Positions 18,913-27,960 of a stretch of 64,000 nucleotides of DNA are shown piece by piece. The stretch comes from Alcaligenaceae bacterium (GTDB lineage: Bacteria; Pseudomonadota; Gammaproteobacteria; Burkholderiales; Burkholderiaceae_B). The stretch covers positions 1 to 64,000 of the forward strand of contig JAJUGV010000004.1 in the NCBI GenBank assembly GCA_029265795.1. The letters are read 5' to 3'. The notes below the pieces were generated by a model. The model did no database searches. It was given only the letters and a program-made list of their open reading frames with translations, and was not told the DNA's origin. The number at the start of each line of letters is the position of its first letter. The stretch's first letter is position 1. The position numbers and the translations under genes were made by a program.

Positions 18913-19127
18913 TCAAATCGGCTCTTTATCGTCCAAAATAATAATTAGTTACACTTTAGAGGGCGTTCGGTGTGCGCCGGTTGTAACGTGAATTAGCGGA
19001 AAATAGCGTCTATTTAATAGAAGTTAAGAGAAAATATAAGAAGAAGTGGCAGTTTGCGGCCTCGGTATCCTTGTGGCTAGCCAGTCGACTTCCTAAGATT
19101 GGCGATTTTTAATCCGAGGGCCACTTC
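18913..19127. other. AT-rich spacer between tRNA-Arg and bioB
   Basis: No coding potential seen. The spacer is more AT-rich than the surrounding genes and presumably holds the bioB promoter. It contains GTTACA (18948-18953) and TGTAAC (18982-18987) as an inverted pair, but not in the order of a BirA operator. Confidence 0.4.
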
Positions 19128-20123
19128 ATGGAAGTCACCGCAGTCTCCCGTGAGGCGGGTGTTTGGAATATCGCTTCCGTAACGGAGCTGTTCGACACCC
19201 CCTTTATGGACTTGATCTATCGCGCGCAGCAGGTTCACCGAGACCATCACCCCGCGAATCAAGTGCAGCTGTCCACGCTGATGTCAATCAAGACGGGCGC
19301 CTGTACTGAAGACTGCGCGTATTGTCCGCAATCCAAGCACCATGAAACCGATCTGGCTGAAGAAGCGAGAATCGCCAAACTGGAAGAGGTTCTCGCGGCG
19401 GCACGTGCGGCCCGCGAACAAGGCGCGCAGCGCTTTTGCATGGGGGCCGCATGGCGCTCTCCCACGGAGCGTCAGCTGGACGATGTGATTGAAATGGTGC
19501 AGGCCGTAAAGGCCCTGGGTATGGAAACCTGCGTCACATTGGGCATGCTGAAACCGGGGCAAGCACAACGCTTGCGTGATGCCGGCCTGGATTATTACAA
19601 CCATAATCTTGATACATCGCCCGAGTTCTACGGCAACATCATCACCACCCGAACGTATGAGGATCGCCTGAATACTCTTGAGTCAGTTCGCGACGCGGGT
19701 ATCAAGGTCTGTTGCGGGGGGATTGTCGGCCTGGGTGAATCACGACGCGAGCGCGCCGGGCTGATTGCACAGCTTGCGAATTTGAATCCCTATCCCGAGT
19801 CGGTGCCTATCAACAATTTGGTTCGGGTGGAAGGTACGCCGTTGGCTGACGTACCGGCCGTAGATGAGTTCGAGTTCGTACGCACGATAGCCGTAGCTAG
19901 AATCACCATGCCTGAAGCGGTTCTGCGTCTTTCCGCTGGACGGACGGACATGAGCGATACGATGCAGGCCCTGTGCTTTATGGCAGGCGCCAACTCTATC
20001 TTCTATGGCGACGAGCTGTTGACCACCGCTAACCCGCAACAGGAGAAAGACCGCCAACTAATGGAGCGGCTGGGCCTGGAGGTGATGGACATGCAGGCAG
20101 CCGCTCAAGCATGCACCAGCTGA
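19128..20123 (+). CDS. bioB: Biotin synthase
   Basis: A 331-residue radical-SAM enzyme that inserts sulfur into dethiobiotin to make biotin. The SAM-cluster motif CTEDCAYC (Cys59, Cys63, Cys66) and [12 protein letters not shown] are visible, and the second-cluster cysteines are in the ETCVTLG and KVCCGGIVG segments. Length is typical. It stands alone: no bioA, bioF, bioD or bioC lies nearby. The 3' end overlaps the convergent reductase gene by 19 bp. Confidence 0.96.
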   Translation: MEVTAVSREAGVWNIASVTELFDTPFMDLIYRAQQVHRDHHPANQVQLSTLMSIKTGACTEDCAYCPQSKHHETDLAEEARIAKLEEVLAAARAAREQGAQRFCMGAAWRSPTERQLDDVIEMVQAVKALGMETCVTLGMLKPGQAQRLRDAGLDYYNHNLDTSPEFYGNIITTRTYEDRLNTLESVRDAGIKVCCGGIVGLGESRRERAGLIAQLANLNPYPESVPINNLVRVEGTPLADVPAVDEFEFVRTIAVARITMPEAVLRLSAGRTDMSDTMQALCFMAGANSIFYGDELLTTANPQQEKDRQLMERLGLEVMDMQAAAQACTS

Positions 20124-21154
20124 GACTCCTTGGGGGACTGGGCGACCGCACGGGGGTAGTACCCCTCGGTGTGGATGAGCTCGGGCCGCGCGCCTAGTGC
20201 CATGGCAGCTTGCTTGCAGTTTTCAACGAATTCTGGGCTGCCGGCAATAAAGACACTGTGGCCGGAAAGGTCGGGGAACTGCTGGTGCAGGATATCCGGG
20301 ATTCGGCCATGCAGCATTCCTTCATGGTGCTCGCGGGTTAGCGTCGGCATGAAGCGAAACCGCCGGTGGCGCGCCTGCAGATAGCTGATGAGCCCCTGCG
20401 CGTAGACGTCCTGCGCAGTGGGGGCAGAAAACAGCAGACGCACAGGCTGCTTGAAACCGCGCCGCAATGCGGTTTCGGTCAGTGACAGAATTGGTGCCAG
20501 GCCCGAGCCGGCCGCCATACACAGGATGGGTGTCTCGACCGCCGGGTCCCCAATGAAAGTGCCATAGGGGCCGGCGACCTTGATCATGTCGCCCACCTGC
20601 ACCGTATCATGCAACCAGCCGCTCGTAACGCCGTGCGCTTCGCGCGTAATATGAAGCGTAAGTTCGCCGTCCTGCCGCGGCGCATTGGCCAGCGAGTAAG
20701 AGCGTTCGGGAATGCCTTGGGAAGGGTCGCCCAGCATGATGTACTGGCCGGGCCAGAAGCGCATGATATTACCCAGCGGCCTGAGACGAAGTTCCACAAT
20801 GCGAGGGGTGCGTGGGATCTTTTCCGTCACCAGGTGCAGCATATTTTGGCGCGGAGGAAAGAGCTTGGGCTTCGCATCTGCCGTGCCCCATTCGATAACC
20901 AACTCTTCGCTTAAAGGCTTGGCCATACACATCAGGCCCATGCCTTGGCTGCGTTCTTCGTCTGACAGGGCCATATCCAGCACCATACCCTGATCAAACT
21001 CGCCCTCCAGCACCTTCACTTTGCATTCGCCGCAGGCACCCGCACGACAGTTATTAGGCATGGCGAAGCCCGCTTTTTCCACGGCGGAAAGCACGGTTTC
21101 ACCCGGCGCACACTCAATTTCATGCCCGGAGGGCTGTAGCTTAATACGACTCAT
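20105..21154 (-). CDS. [2Fe-2S] ferredoxin / FAD-NAD(P)H reductase (oxygenase electron-transfer component)
   Basis: A 349-residue reductase. An N-terminal plant-type ferredoxin domain has CRAGACGEC (Cys36, Cys41, Cys44) plus a fourth Cys near 76 (LMCMAK). An FAD domain has the [10 protein letters not shown] motif and a nucleotide-binding domain has [12 protein letters not shown]. This is the order seen in phenol hydroxylase and methane monooxygenase reductases. It is 87 bp downstream of the di-iron protein gene and probably supplies its electrons. Confidence 0.9.
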   Translation of the reverse strand: MSRIKLQPSGHEIECAPGETVLSAVEKAGFAMPNNCRAGACGECKVKVLEGEFDQGMVLDMALSDEERSQGMGLMCMAKPLSEELVIEWGTADAKPKLFPPRQNMLHLVTEKIPRTPRIVELRLRPLGNIMRFWPGQYIMLGDPSQGIPERSYSLANAPRQDGELTLHITREAHGVTSGWLHDTVQVGDMIKVAGPYGTFIGDPAVETPILCMAAGSGLAPILSLTETALRRGFKQPVRLLFSAPTAQDVYAQGLISYLQARHRRFRFMPTLTREHHEGMLHGRIPDILHQQFPDLSGHSVFIAGSPEFVENCKQAAMALGARPELIHTEGYYPRAVAQSPKESQLVHA

Positions 21155-21241
21155 GGCTGTCTTCCTGTGGACGGAGCCGCGGAAATGGCCCGCGACCCCT
21201 CGGGAATATTCGGCATACTTGCGGCGGAGCAGACGCTGCGA

Positions 21242-22267
21242 CTAGAACACCGGGATGATGTCGTCCATATCGACATCGGTGACTTCCTGCCCGGATATGC
21301 CGACCTCCGGGATGGCGGGGAAGGGGATGTCGTATTTATCGAGGACACCCTTCAGATTCAGCATGGCTTTTTTCCAGTTTTCCTTCTTCTGCTCGTAGCT
21401 TGGAATATGGAAACCGGCGTCTCGTGCTACGTCTTCCGCGGCGCGTTGGACTTCGATGAAGTCATCAGGCAGATCCCAGAAATCGGCCGGCGGCTCGAAC
21501 AGCACGGCGGATAGGAACAGATAGCCTGCGCGCACTTGCTTGGTGATGATGGCCTTGTTGCTGAGATCCATTTTTGGGTAGTCGCGCTCCATCAGAGCCA
21601 TACAGATCGCCATGTGGCGTCCTTCGTCGCGACCGATGTTACGGAACGCCTCCTTGAAGACCGGTTCGCTACACCCACCGGCCATCTGCTGGAAGATGGT
21701 CGCGGCAGCGATCTCGCCCATCAGAAATGAGCTGAACAGTACAGCAAGATCGTATTTGGGAACGGCACTCTTGTAACCGTTCCAGTATCGACCGCCGTTG
21801 TAGTAAAGCCAGGAGGCGTTGCGATGTAGTTTGCGCCCCAATTCCGTCTTGGGTTCATAAGTAAGTGGGTCTGGATGCTCGAGGAGCTTCGTGATGGCCA
21901 ACCCACACATTTGTTCGTGGTTCTGTTCGTCGCGAGTGACCGAGAAGAAACAGCGGCGAACAGCGTCTTCTTCGTGCACCTCGTAGGTTTTGATGAAGGC
22001 TTCAGCGAAGACCGGGGGAGCGGACGCATCAAAGACCGACAGTAGCGTCCACCAATACGCGATCGCTTCGCGTTCTTCCCAGGTGTAGTCATCAGGGTTG
22101 AAGGTGTCCCAAGGCAGGTCCTTGGGGTTCCATGCCTCACGTAGTGAGGCGTCCCAGATTTCCTCAAGCTTGGCGGTTCCTGCATGCCAAGACAGTGGAT
22201 AAACATTGGGCTGAGGAGTTTCGGGGGGGTAGGACATCTGTTGCGCGAGCTTCTCTGTGTGGCTCAT
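21242..22267 (-). CDS. Ferritin-like di-iron protein, probable oxygenase component
   Basis: A 341-residue helical protein with a di-iron carboxylate signature: ExxH at residues 114-117 (DEQNHEQM), Glu185 in FLMGEIAAA, and a second ExxH at 215-218 (DEGRHMAI); an earlier Glu near 89 would complete the site. The pattern resembles R2-like or AurF-like oxygenases, but I cannot place it in a named family. The ATG at 22267 follows AGGAGA. The reductase gene directly downstream and PaaX-type regulator upstream suggest an inducible mono-oxygenase acting on an aromatic or acyl-CoA substrate. Function inferred. Confidence 0.7.
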   Translation of the reverse strand: MSHTEKLAQQMSYPPETPQPNVYPLSWHAGTAKLEEIWDASLREAWNPKDLPWDTFNPDDYTWEEREAIAYWWTLLSVFDASAPPVFAEAFIKTYEVHEEDAVRRCFFSVTRDEQNHEQMCGLAITKLLEHPDPLTYEPKTELGRKLHRNASWLYYNGGRYWNGYKSAVPKYDLAVLFSSFLMGEIAAATIFQQMAGGCSEPVFKEAFRNIGRDEGRHMAICMALMERDYPKMDLSNKAIITKQVRAGYLFLSAVLFEPPADFWDLPDDFIEVQRAAEDVARDAGFHIPSYEQKKENWKKAMLNLKGVLDKYDIPFPAIPEVGISGQEVTDVDMDDIIPVF

Positions 22268-22380
22268 GTTCGTCTCCTGTATGACGGCGCGGCGGCGCCT
22301 TTCCTCTTTTAATGATGTGTGCGCCCCCTCATGCAGGGCTGACAGCAGCAGGACGCATGCTTCGAGCGCAGACATGATTC

Positions 22381-22430
22381 GTATGATGACTCTATTCTTA
22401 ATGTATGTCAATTAAAGCGTATCATCATAC
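22381..22430 (-). promoter_or_regulatory. Putative PaaX-type operator and promoter of the di-iron operon
   Basis: GTATGATGA (22381-22389) and TCATCATAC (22422-22430) are perfect 9-bp inverted repeats. Between and overlapping them on the minus strand is TTGACA (22411-22406), then 17 bases, then CATCAT (22388-22383), a plausible sigma-70 promoter 116 bases before the di-iron gene. One arm covers the -10 and the other lies just upstream of the -35, a layout suited to repression. Confidence 0.5.
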
Positions 22431-22523
22431 AATTCTGTATCGCAATGGGTTGCGAAGCAGTGTGCCCACGCGAATCGGCGCGAACCGGCGCGGCGTTACT
22501 CAGGCGTATCGCTATTTAAGGCG

Positions 22524-23465
22524 TTAGCGGGGTAGGCCGCCAAAGCGGGCGTAGAAGAAGTCGGCCGTTGGTTGAGCGTCCGCGTCTTCTTCGAGCAGTG
22601 CCGCCATGATGTATTCCTCAGCGCGCTTATAGGTGGCCGCGTATATGTCGCGGCACAGCTCGTATGCGGTCTTGCCGGCCCAGCCGGCTGGCAACAGCTC
22701 TATGGGGAGTCGCGGGTCATGCAGTAGCGCACGGCGATACTCGTGAACGAGCAGGCTGCGAATAATGAAGGCAATTTCCGGCGACAACATCGACCCGCAT
22801 TGCTGGATCAGTTTTGGCAGCTCGCTGAAATGATCGATGAAGGTGTGGTAGTTCTGACTGATTTCGTCCAGTGCCCAATATTCTCCCACCAGTTCGGAAA
22901 GAGGGCGGCTGCTGAAATCGTGCGCCTGTTCCATGGTGCTGACGAAGACATCACGTTGCACACCGTAAGACTGCAGGATTTCGCGCAGGATCTCGTTATC
23001 GGGGTTGGGGTGCACGAAAACCGTAGGAGAAAGCGCGCTGAACCCTTCCCAGTTCAGCTCCTTGCGCAATTCGCTGCGGGTCTGCGGGTTCAATGTGCCG
23101 GTCGTCGCAAACACGAGGGTCCAATGACCCGGCCAGGCCAGATACGTAGGTGAATAAACGCGTTTGTACGCGCGCGCAAAGCGGCGTTCGGCGCTTTCGC
23201 GCAAGGTGTAGATACTGCGTCGACCCTCGCGGCGCCCGCTCAACCAGCCGTCCTCGGCCAGTCGGAAAACACTGGTACGCACGAGACGATCGCTGATCCC
23301 GAACGGAGCTAACAAGCGGATTAGGCTACCCAGCCACAATGCGCCTCCGTGGGGGCGAATGGCGTCGCCAAACAGCGTCATGACCAGGGATTTGGCTCTG
23401 GGCGGGTTGGTTTCAAGAAACCGTTCCGCCCAATCCTGCAAGGCACTCAGTTCGGTTGTAGGCAT
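22524..23465 (-). CDS. PaaX-family transcriptional repressor
   Basis: A 313-residue protein of the PaaX family (GntR-like winged helix followed by PaaX C-terminal domains). RAKSLVMTLFGDAIRPHGG and the wing segment GISDRLVRTSVFRLAEDGWL near residue 60 are typical, and length matches E. coli PaaX (316). PaaX represses phenylacetate catabolism and is released by phenylacetyl-CoA. No paaABCDE or paaG-K genes are in this window, so this copy probably controls the di-iron/reductase pair; its ligand may be a different aryl-CoA. Confidence 0.87.
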   Translation of the reverse strand: MPTTELSALQDWAERFLETNPPRAKSLVMTLFGDAIRPHGGALWLGSLIRLLAPFGISDRLVRTSVFRLAEDGWLSGRREGRRSIYTLRESAERRFARAYKRVYSPTYLAWPGHWTLVFATTGTLNPQTRSELRKELNWEGFSALSPTVFVHPNPDNEILREILQSYGVQRDVFVSTMEQAHDFSSRPLSELVGEYWALDEISQNYHTFIDHFSELPKLIQQCGSMLSPEIAFIIRSLLVHEYRRALLHDPRLPIELLPAGWAGKTAYELCRDIYAATYKRAEEYIMAALLEEDADAQPTADFFYARFGGLPR

Positions 23466-23549
23466 CTGTACTCGTAATGCAATTTATTTTAATTATGCAG
23501 GAATTTCGGCATAAGTTGAAAACTGTATCATTCGGGCACCCGGCAGAAC

Positions 23550-25004
23550 TTACAGATAGGGGCTAGCCAGCCAAATGATGCGGTTGCGCAGGCGTTTGCG
23601 AAATGGGATTGAGGCCAAGGTGTCGAGCGTCACCATTTCCGCGTGTGCAATCTCCAGATCGATCAGGTCTTCAATACGCCGCGCCAGAGGCCTGCTGTAA
23701 ATTTCCATGTCCAGCTCGAAGTTCAGCCGCAAGCTGCGAGGATCCAGATTGGACGAGCCGATCAGGCTCCAGGCGCCGTCAATCGTGGTGAGCTTGGAGT
23801 GATTGAAGTTGCCCGCAGTGCGCCATACACGGCATCCGGATCGTACGACCTGATCCAATTGTGCAGTCATAGCGTAGTTGACCAGCCGCAAATTGTTTTG
23901 GCCCTGAATGACGATGTCCACTAAAACCCCACGCCGCGCGGCCGTGTTGATCGCCCCCAGGAGGACCTGATCAGGCAGGAAATAAGGCGACTGTATGCGG
24001 ATGTGGTGTTGTGCAACGGAAAGCGCCCCCAGCAGCAGGCTGTGAGTACTTGCCATATATCGGTCGGGGCCGGAATGGATGCAGCGGGCCGCCACTTGCG
24101 GCTCGGGCGGATCCCAGTCGGTGGCGACCCATTGCTCAAATGGCAAGGTCTCTTTAGTAGTGAACTCCCAGTCGTGAGCGAACACGGCCATTAGCTGCGA
24201 CACTACAGGGCCTTCCACCATGAAGTGAGTATCATTTGCCGCAGCCGGCCCGGCAACGGTCGAAACGAAGCTTTCGCGAATGTTCATGCCGCCGGTGAAG
24301 CCGATGCGACCATCCACCACCAGAATCTTGCGGTGACTTCGCAGGTTCGCGTAGGCAGTGCGGATTCCCATGGGGTTGGTCATGAACAGAGCATAGGGAA
24401 TGTGGTTCCGCCTTAGTGCCCATGTGATAGCCGGCTGGGAATAGCGCACCCCGACGGCATCAATGAGCACGCGGATCTCGACACCTCGCTCACGGGCTCG
24501 GGCCAAGGCTTCGACGAACAATCTGCCTTGCGTATCGTTATCGAAGATATAGGTTTCCAGAGCGATGCAGTGCTTCGCGTCATCGATGGCTGCAATCATG
24601 GCCGGATAGGCTTCATCGCCACTACGCAAAATACGCACAAAGTTTCCGTCCAGAAGAGGAAACCGGCTTAGCCCATCACTGAGCTTGTGCAAAGCCGTGA
24701 ACTGTGGCGCAGCCAGGTTCGCTACATCGATGGGGGTGAGCGCGTTATCTGTTGTGCATTGTGGCAAGCTGCGATTGCGTTGATCGGAAATGTGATCGTG
24801 ACGGATACGATTGATGCCCGCTATCAAGTAGATGAAGGGGCCGAGCAGCGGAGACATGATAATGACGCCCACCCACGCGATCGCCGCCCTGACGTCCGTC
24901 TTCGTCATGGCAGCGTGAATAGCGGCAGAGCCGCCTACCGTAATGCTCAGAAGCAAGACTAGATGCGGCCAGTACTCGTCAAGCAGCAGTTGGAGTGTGG
25001 TCAT
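23550..25004 (-). CDS. cls: Cardiolipin synthase
   Basis: A 484-residue phospholipase-D superfamily protein with two N-terminal membrane segments (residues about 13-32 and 40-62) and two HKD motifs: SHRKILVVDG and NHSKLTTIDG. It joins two phosphatidylglycerol molecules into cardiolipin and glycerol at the inner membrane. Length matches ClsA/ClsB-type bacterial enzymes with transmembrane anchors. Monocistronic as far as can be seen. Confidence 0.92.
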   Translation of the reverse strand: MTTLQLLLDEYWPHLVLLLSITVGGSAAIHAAMTKTDVRAAIAWVGVIIMSPLLGPFIYLIAGINRIRHDHISDQRNRSLPQCTTDNALTPIDVANLAAPQFTALHKLSDGLSRFPLLDGNFVRILRSGDEAYPAMIAAIDDAKHCIALETYIFDNDTQGRLFVEALARARERGVEIRVLIDAVGVRYSQPAITWALRRNHIPYALFMTNPMGIRTAYANLRSHRKILVVDGRIGFTGGMNIRESFVSTVAGPAAANDTHFMVEGPVVSQLMAVFAHDWEFTTKETLPFEQWVATDWDPPEPQVAARCIHSGPDRYMASTHSLLLGALSVAQHHIRIQSPYFLPDQVLLGAINTAARRGVLVDIVIQGQNNLRLVNYAMTAQLDQVVRSGCRVWRTAGNFNHSKLTTIDGAWSLIGSSNLDPRSLRLNFELDMEIYSRPLARRIEDLIDLEIAHAEMVTLDTLASIPFRKRLRNRIIWLASPYL

Positions 25005-25159
25005 GCATACACCGTATCGCCGGCAGGATGTCGCAGGGATGCGGCGAGTTTACCCGAGCCGGGCCGCGGCCCGATTTTTGCTTCGATAGCAGCGAAGGCA
25101 GTTTCGTTGTGCCGCGGCATTCCGCTTGCGGTACCAAGCTCTAAACGAAGGAGACTCAT

Positions 25160-25231
25160 ATGCGTACGATATTACTGTGGCTGCTCGGCGTGCCTATTCC
25201 TATCATTCTTTTGATACTTCTGCTCACATAA
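25160..25231 (+). CDS. 23-residue single-span membrane peptide
   Basis: A short gene with a strong ribosome-binding site (AAGGAG, 7 bases before the ATG) encoding MRTILLWLLGVPIPIILLIL and three more residues. It is almost wholly hydrophobic with one N-terminal Arg and a Gly-Val-Pro kink, so it should span the inner membrane once. A good Rho-independent terminator follows 34 bases later. I recall similar tiny proteins in other proteobacterial genomes but cannot name the family. Function unknown. Confidence 0.65.
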   Translation: MRTILLWLLGVPIPIILLILLLT

Positions 25232-25264
25232 GTGAGTCGCATGGAAGCGGCGGCCAGAAACCAG

Positions 25265-25288
25265 AAAGCCCGCATGTTGCGGGCTTTT
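25265..25288 (+). terminator. Rho-independent terminator after the small membrane peptide gene
   Basis: A 9-bp stem (AAAGCCCGC/GCGGGCTTT) with a 5-nt loop ends in a short T run. A-rich on the left and T-rich on the right, so it could also work in the other direction. Confidence 0.75.
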
Positions 25289-25366
25289 GGTTAACGCATG
25301 CGGCGGTGTCCGCATGGTGAGCATGTTGATTTAGCGCGGCCCTGCAGGTGAAGGCCAGAAATTTGG

Positions 25367-25443
25367 TGGGGTGACCGATGGGACTCGAACCCACGACAAC
25401 CGGAATCACAATCCGGGGCTCTACCAACTGAGCTACGGTCACC
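25367..25443 (-). tRNA. tRNA-His (anticodon GTG)
   Basis: A 77-nt cloverleaf with encoded CCA, an anticodon loop with GTG in CGGATTGTGATTCCGG, and T-arm GTTCGAGTC. The extra 5' G (position -1) opposite the discriminator C is the identity element of tRNA-His. Confidence 0.97.
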
Positions 25444-25652
25444 ACTGGCAGCTGGAAAGACTACCCCTAACGGGGTGGTGCCCAAGCACCTAACAAAATG
25501 GCGCTGCTGCAAAAGAAAAGCGATTCTAGCATAAATTTGTGCCGGCATGCCAAAGCGGCTTTTTCCAATGCAGGAGTGGGTGTTTGCTCAGGTTTGCCCG
25601 TCCGATGTATCGTAGGGCTACACTGCCCAACAAGAACGTTAGGAAGCGATAT

Positions 25653-26279
25653 ATGGCTCAACTCTTCGTCGTTCATCCAGAAAATCCGCAGTCGCGGCTG
25701 CTGAACCAGGCCGGTCAGTTATTGGCGGAAGGCGGTTTGGTGGCTATTCCCACCGATTCTAGTTATGCCGTGGTTGCTCGGCTGGACGACAAGTCCGCCG
25801 CCGATGCCCTGCGCCGGCTGCGTGGCCTCGACGAGCGCCATCACCTAACTCTGTTATGCCGTGATCTTGCCGAAATCAGCCATTTCGCCCGTGTAGATAA
25901 CCGCCAGTACCGTTTCCTGAAGCTGGCGACCCCCGGTTCCTATACCTTCATTCTGGAAGCCACCAAAGAAGTGCCTCGCCGGGTGTCTCATCCTTCACGC
26001 AAGACCATCGGTATCCGTGTGCCGGACCACCGTATCACGCTCGATTTCATCGAGGCCGCGGGTACACCGCTTGTTTCCACCACGCTCATTCCCGACGGCG
26101 AAGAAGATCCCTTGAACGATGCCCAAGAAATTTTTCAGCGTTACAGCGGGCAGCTGGCTGCCGTTGTCGATGGCGGGGCATGTTCCCTATCACCCACCAC
26201 TGTTATAGACCTGACCGGTTCAGTACCCGAAGTGCTGCGCGTAGGCCAGGGCGATCTTGCTGCAGTAGGACTTGACTGA
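25653..26279 (+). CDS. yciO: Sua5/YciO/YrdC-family protein (YciO-like)
   Basis: A 208-residue YrdC-domain protein. ATG 25653 follows AGGAAG. Family signatures include GGLVAIPTDSSYAV, the SYTFILEAT strand and KTIGIRVPDH. Length equals that of YciO rather than the longer Sua5. YrdC/Sua5 make threonylcarbamoyl-adenylate for tRNA t6A; YciO is a paralogue with weaker or unclear activity. Immediately upstream of the M50 protease gene (9 bp gap), so co-transcribed. Confidence 0.85.
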   Translation: MAQLFVVHPENPQSRLLNQAGQLLAEGGLVAIPTDSSYAVVARLDDKSAADALRRLRGLDERHHLTLLCRDLAEISHFARVDNRQYRFLKLATPGSYTFILEATKEVPRRVSHPSRKTIGIRVPDHRITLDFIEAAGTPLVSTTLIPDGEEDPLNDAQEIFQRYSGQLAAVVDGGACSLSPTTVIDLTGSVPEVLRVGQGDLAAVGLD

Positions 26280-26288
26280 CACCCCCTG

Positions 26289-26939
26289 ATGTCCGACCTC
26301 ATCCAGACGATCACGGTCTATGCGCTTCCCGTGCTTTTCGGTATCACCCTCCATGAAGCGGCCCATGGGTATGTAGCGCGTATGTTGGGTGATCCGACCG
26401 CCTGGCAGGCCGGACGCATCAGCCTGAACCCGGTTCGGCATATTGATCCCATAGGCACCATCGTCGTGCCGCTCTTCCTGCTGTTTTCCACCAAACTTAT
26501 GGGTGGGGCCGGCTTATTGTTCGGTTGGGCCAAGCCGGTACCGGTAGACTGGAGCCGGCTGCGCAATCCGAAGCGAGACATGGCCTGGGTAGCGCTGGCG
26601 GGTCCTGCATCTAATTTAGTCATGGCCATCATCTGGGCCATCGGGCTGCGTCTGATGGCCGAAGCGGGGGCGTCCGCCTCGGATTTCTGGGCGCGTATGG
26701 CCATCGCCGGCGTCCAGGTCAATCTGATCCTCATGGCGCTTAATCTCGTGCCGCTGCCGCCGTTGGATGGGGGGCGTATCGTCTGTAGCATTTTGCCCAA
26801 TCAGCTCGCCTATCAGTATTCGCGGATTGAGCCCTACGGTATTCTCATTCTGATTCTGCTGATGGTCACGGGCATGCTGTGGTTCTTTGTGAGCCCGTTT
26901 CTGCTGTTTGGTCAGACTATCGTAAAGTGGTTTCTATAG
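26289..26939 (+). CDS. Site-2-protease-like M50 family metalloprotease
   Basis: A 216-residue membrane protein with the zinc-binding HEAAH motif (FGITLHEAAHGYVA, near residue 22) and the second-site segment NLVPLPPLDGGRI, with its catalytic Asp, near residue 155. About five hydrophobic segments. This is the compact rhomboid-neighbour type of intramembrane protease without PDZ domains. Substrate unknown. Shares a transcript with yciO. Confidence 0.88.
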   Translation: MSDLIQTITVYALPVLFGITLHEAAHGYVARMLGDPTAWQAGRISLNPVRHIDPIGTIVVPLFLLFSTKLMGGAGLLFGWAKPVPVDWSRLRNPKRDMAWVALAGPASNLVMAIIWAIGLRLMAEAGASASDFWARMAIAGVQVNLILMALNLVPLPPLDGGRIVCSILPNQLAYQYSRIEPYGILILILLMVTGMLWFFVSPFLLFGQTIVKWFL

Positions 26940-27055
26940 AGTGGGCAGTCGCCTGGGCTTTACAACTTCGACATCAATGCGAGTAAACTTGCAGGTCAGG
27001 TTCGGCTGGGGCATCTGCATGTCACGCCGATGAGTTAGCGGAGATCACTAGAAAT

Positions 27056-27958
27056 ATGGCAAGCACGGATTCCTCGATTCCCATGTTACAGGGCAGCATG
27101 GTGGCCCTCATTACACCCATGCATCCTGACGGCAGCCTTGATCTTGATGCTTTCCGAAAACTTATCGACTGGCATATCGCCGAAGGCACCGATGCCCTGG
27201 TCGTGGTAGGCACATCCGGCGAATCACCGACGGTCGACTTCGACGAACATTTCGAGGTTATCCACGTTGCCGTCGAGCACGCTGCGGGCCGGATTCCCGT
27301 AATTGCAGGGGTGGGGGGCAACTCCACCTCCGAAGCCATAGAGCTGTCCGAGCACGCGCGCAAGGTCGGGGCGCAGGCGGGCCTGTCGGTGGTGCCGTAT
27401 TACAATCGCCCCACACAGGAAGGGCTTTACCAGCACTTCCGCAAGATCGTTGAAACGGTGGATCTTCCCATGATCCTCTACAACGTGCCTGGGCGCTGTG
27501 TGGCCGACCTGGCTAACGAAACGGTGCTGCGCCTGGCTCAAGTGCCGAATATTATTGGTATCAAAGATGCCACCGGCGATATCGCTCGCGGTGCATTGCT
27601 ATTACGTGATGCGCCCGACGACTTCCTGATATTCAGTGGTGATGACGCAACGGCGGCGGCCCTCATGTTGCTCGGCGGGCACGGCAATATCTCCGTCACC
27701 GCCAACGTGGCGCCACGCCTCATGCATGAACTGTGCGCGGCCGCAATTGCGGGGGATGTGCCCCGCACACGAGAAATCAACGCACGTCTGGCACAACTGA
27801 ACAAGGTGCTGTTCGTGGAGGCCAACCCGATTCCGGTCAAATGGGCTGTAGCCGAAATGGGCCTTACCAAGCTTGGGTACCGGCTGCCTCTGGTGCCTCT
27901 GTCGGCCCAATATCACGATCTTGTTCGCACATCCCTGAAAGAAGCAGGTTTACTCTGA
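27056..27958 (+). CDS. dapA: 4-hydroxy-tetrahydrodipicolinate synthase
   Basis: A 300-residue class-I aldolase condensing pyruvate with aspartate semialdehyde, the first committed step of lysine/diaminopimelate synthesis. The TSGES motif, Tyr142 (LYNVPGR) and Schiff-base Lys170 (GIKDATGD) are all present. The gene is followed after 2 bp by bamC, a pairing also found in E. coli. Confidence 0.96.
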   Translation: MASTDSSIPMLQGSMVALITPMHPDGSLDLDAFRKLIDWHIAEGTDALVVVGTSGESPTVDFDEHFEVIHVAVEHAAGRIPVIAGVGGNSTSEAIELSEHARKVGAQAGLSVVPYYNRPTQEGLYQHFRKIVETVDLPMILYNVPGRCVADLANETVLRLAQVPNIIGIKDATGDIARGALLLRDAPDDFLIFSGDDATAAALMLLGGHGNISVTANVAPRLMHELCAAAIAGDVPRTREINARLAQLNKVLFVEANPIPVKWAVAEMGLTKLGYRLPLVPLSAQYHDLVRTSLKEAGLL

Positions 27959-27960
27959 AC

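Noticed and set aside
18948-18987. TGTAAC/GTTACA half-sites upstream of bioB resembling a BirA operator
   Set aside because: The half-sites are in reverse order relative to the BirA consensus, and many betaproteobacterial BirA proteins lack a DNA-binding domain.
22268-22411. N-terminal extension of the di-iron protein to 22411
   Set aside because: The extra 48 residues would run through the putative promoter and operator and are not conserved-looking; ATG 22267 has a strong AGGAGA.
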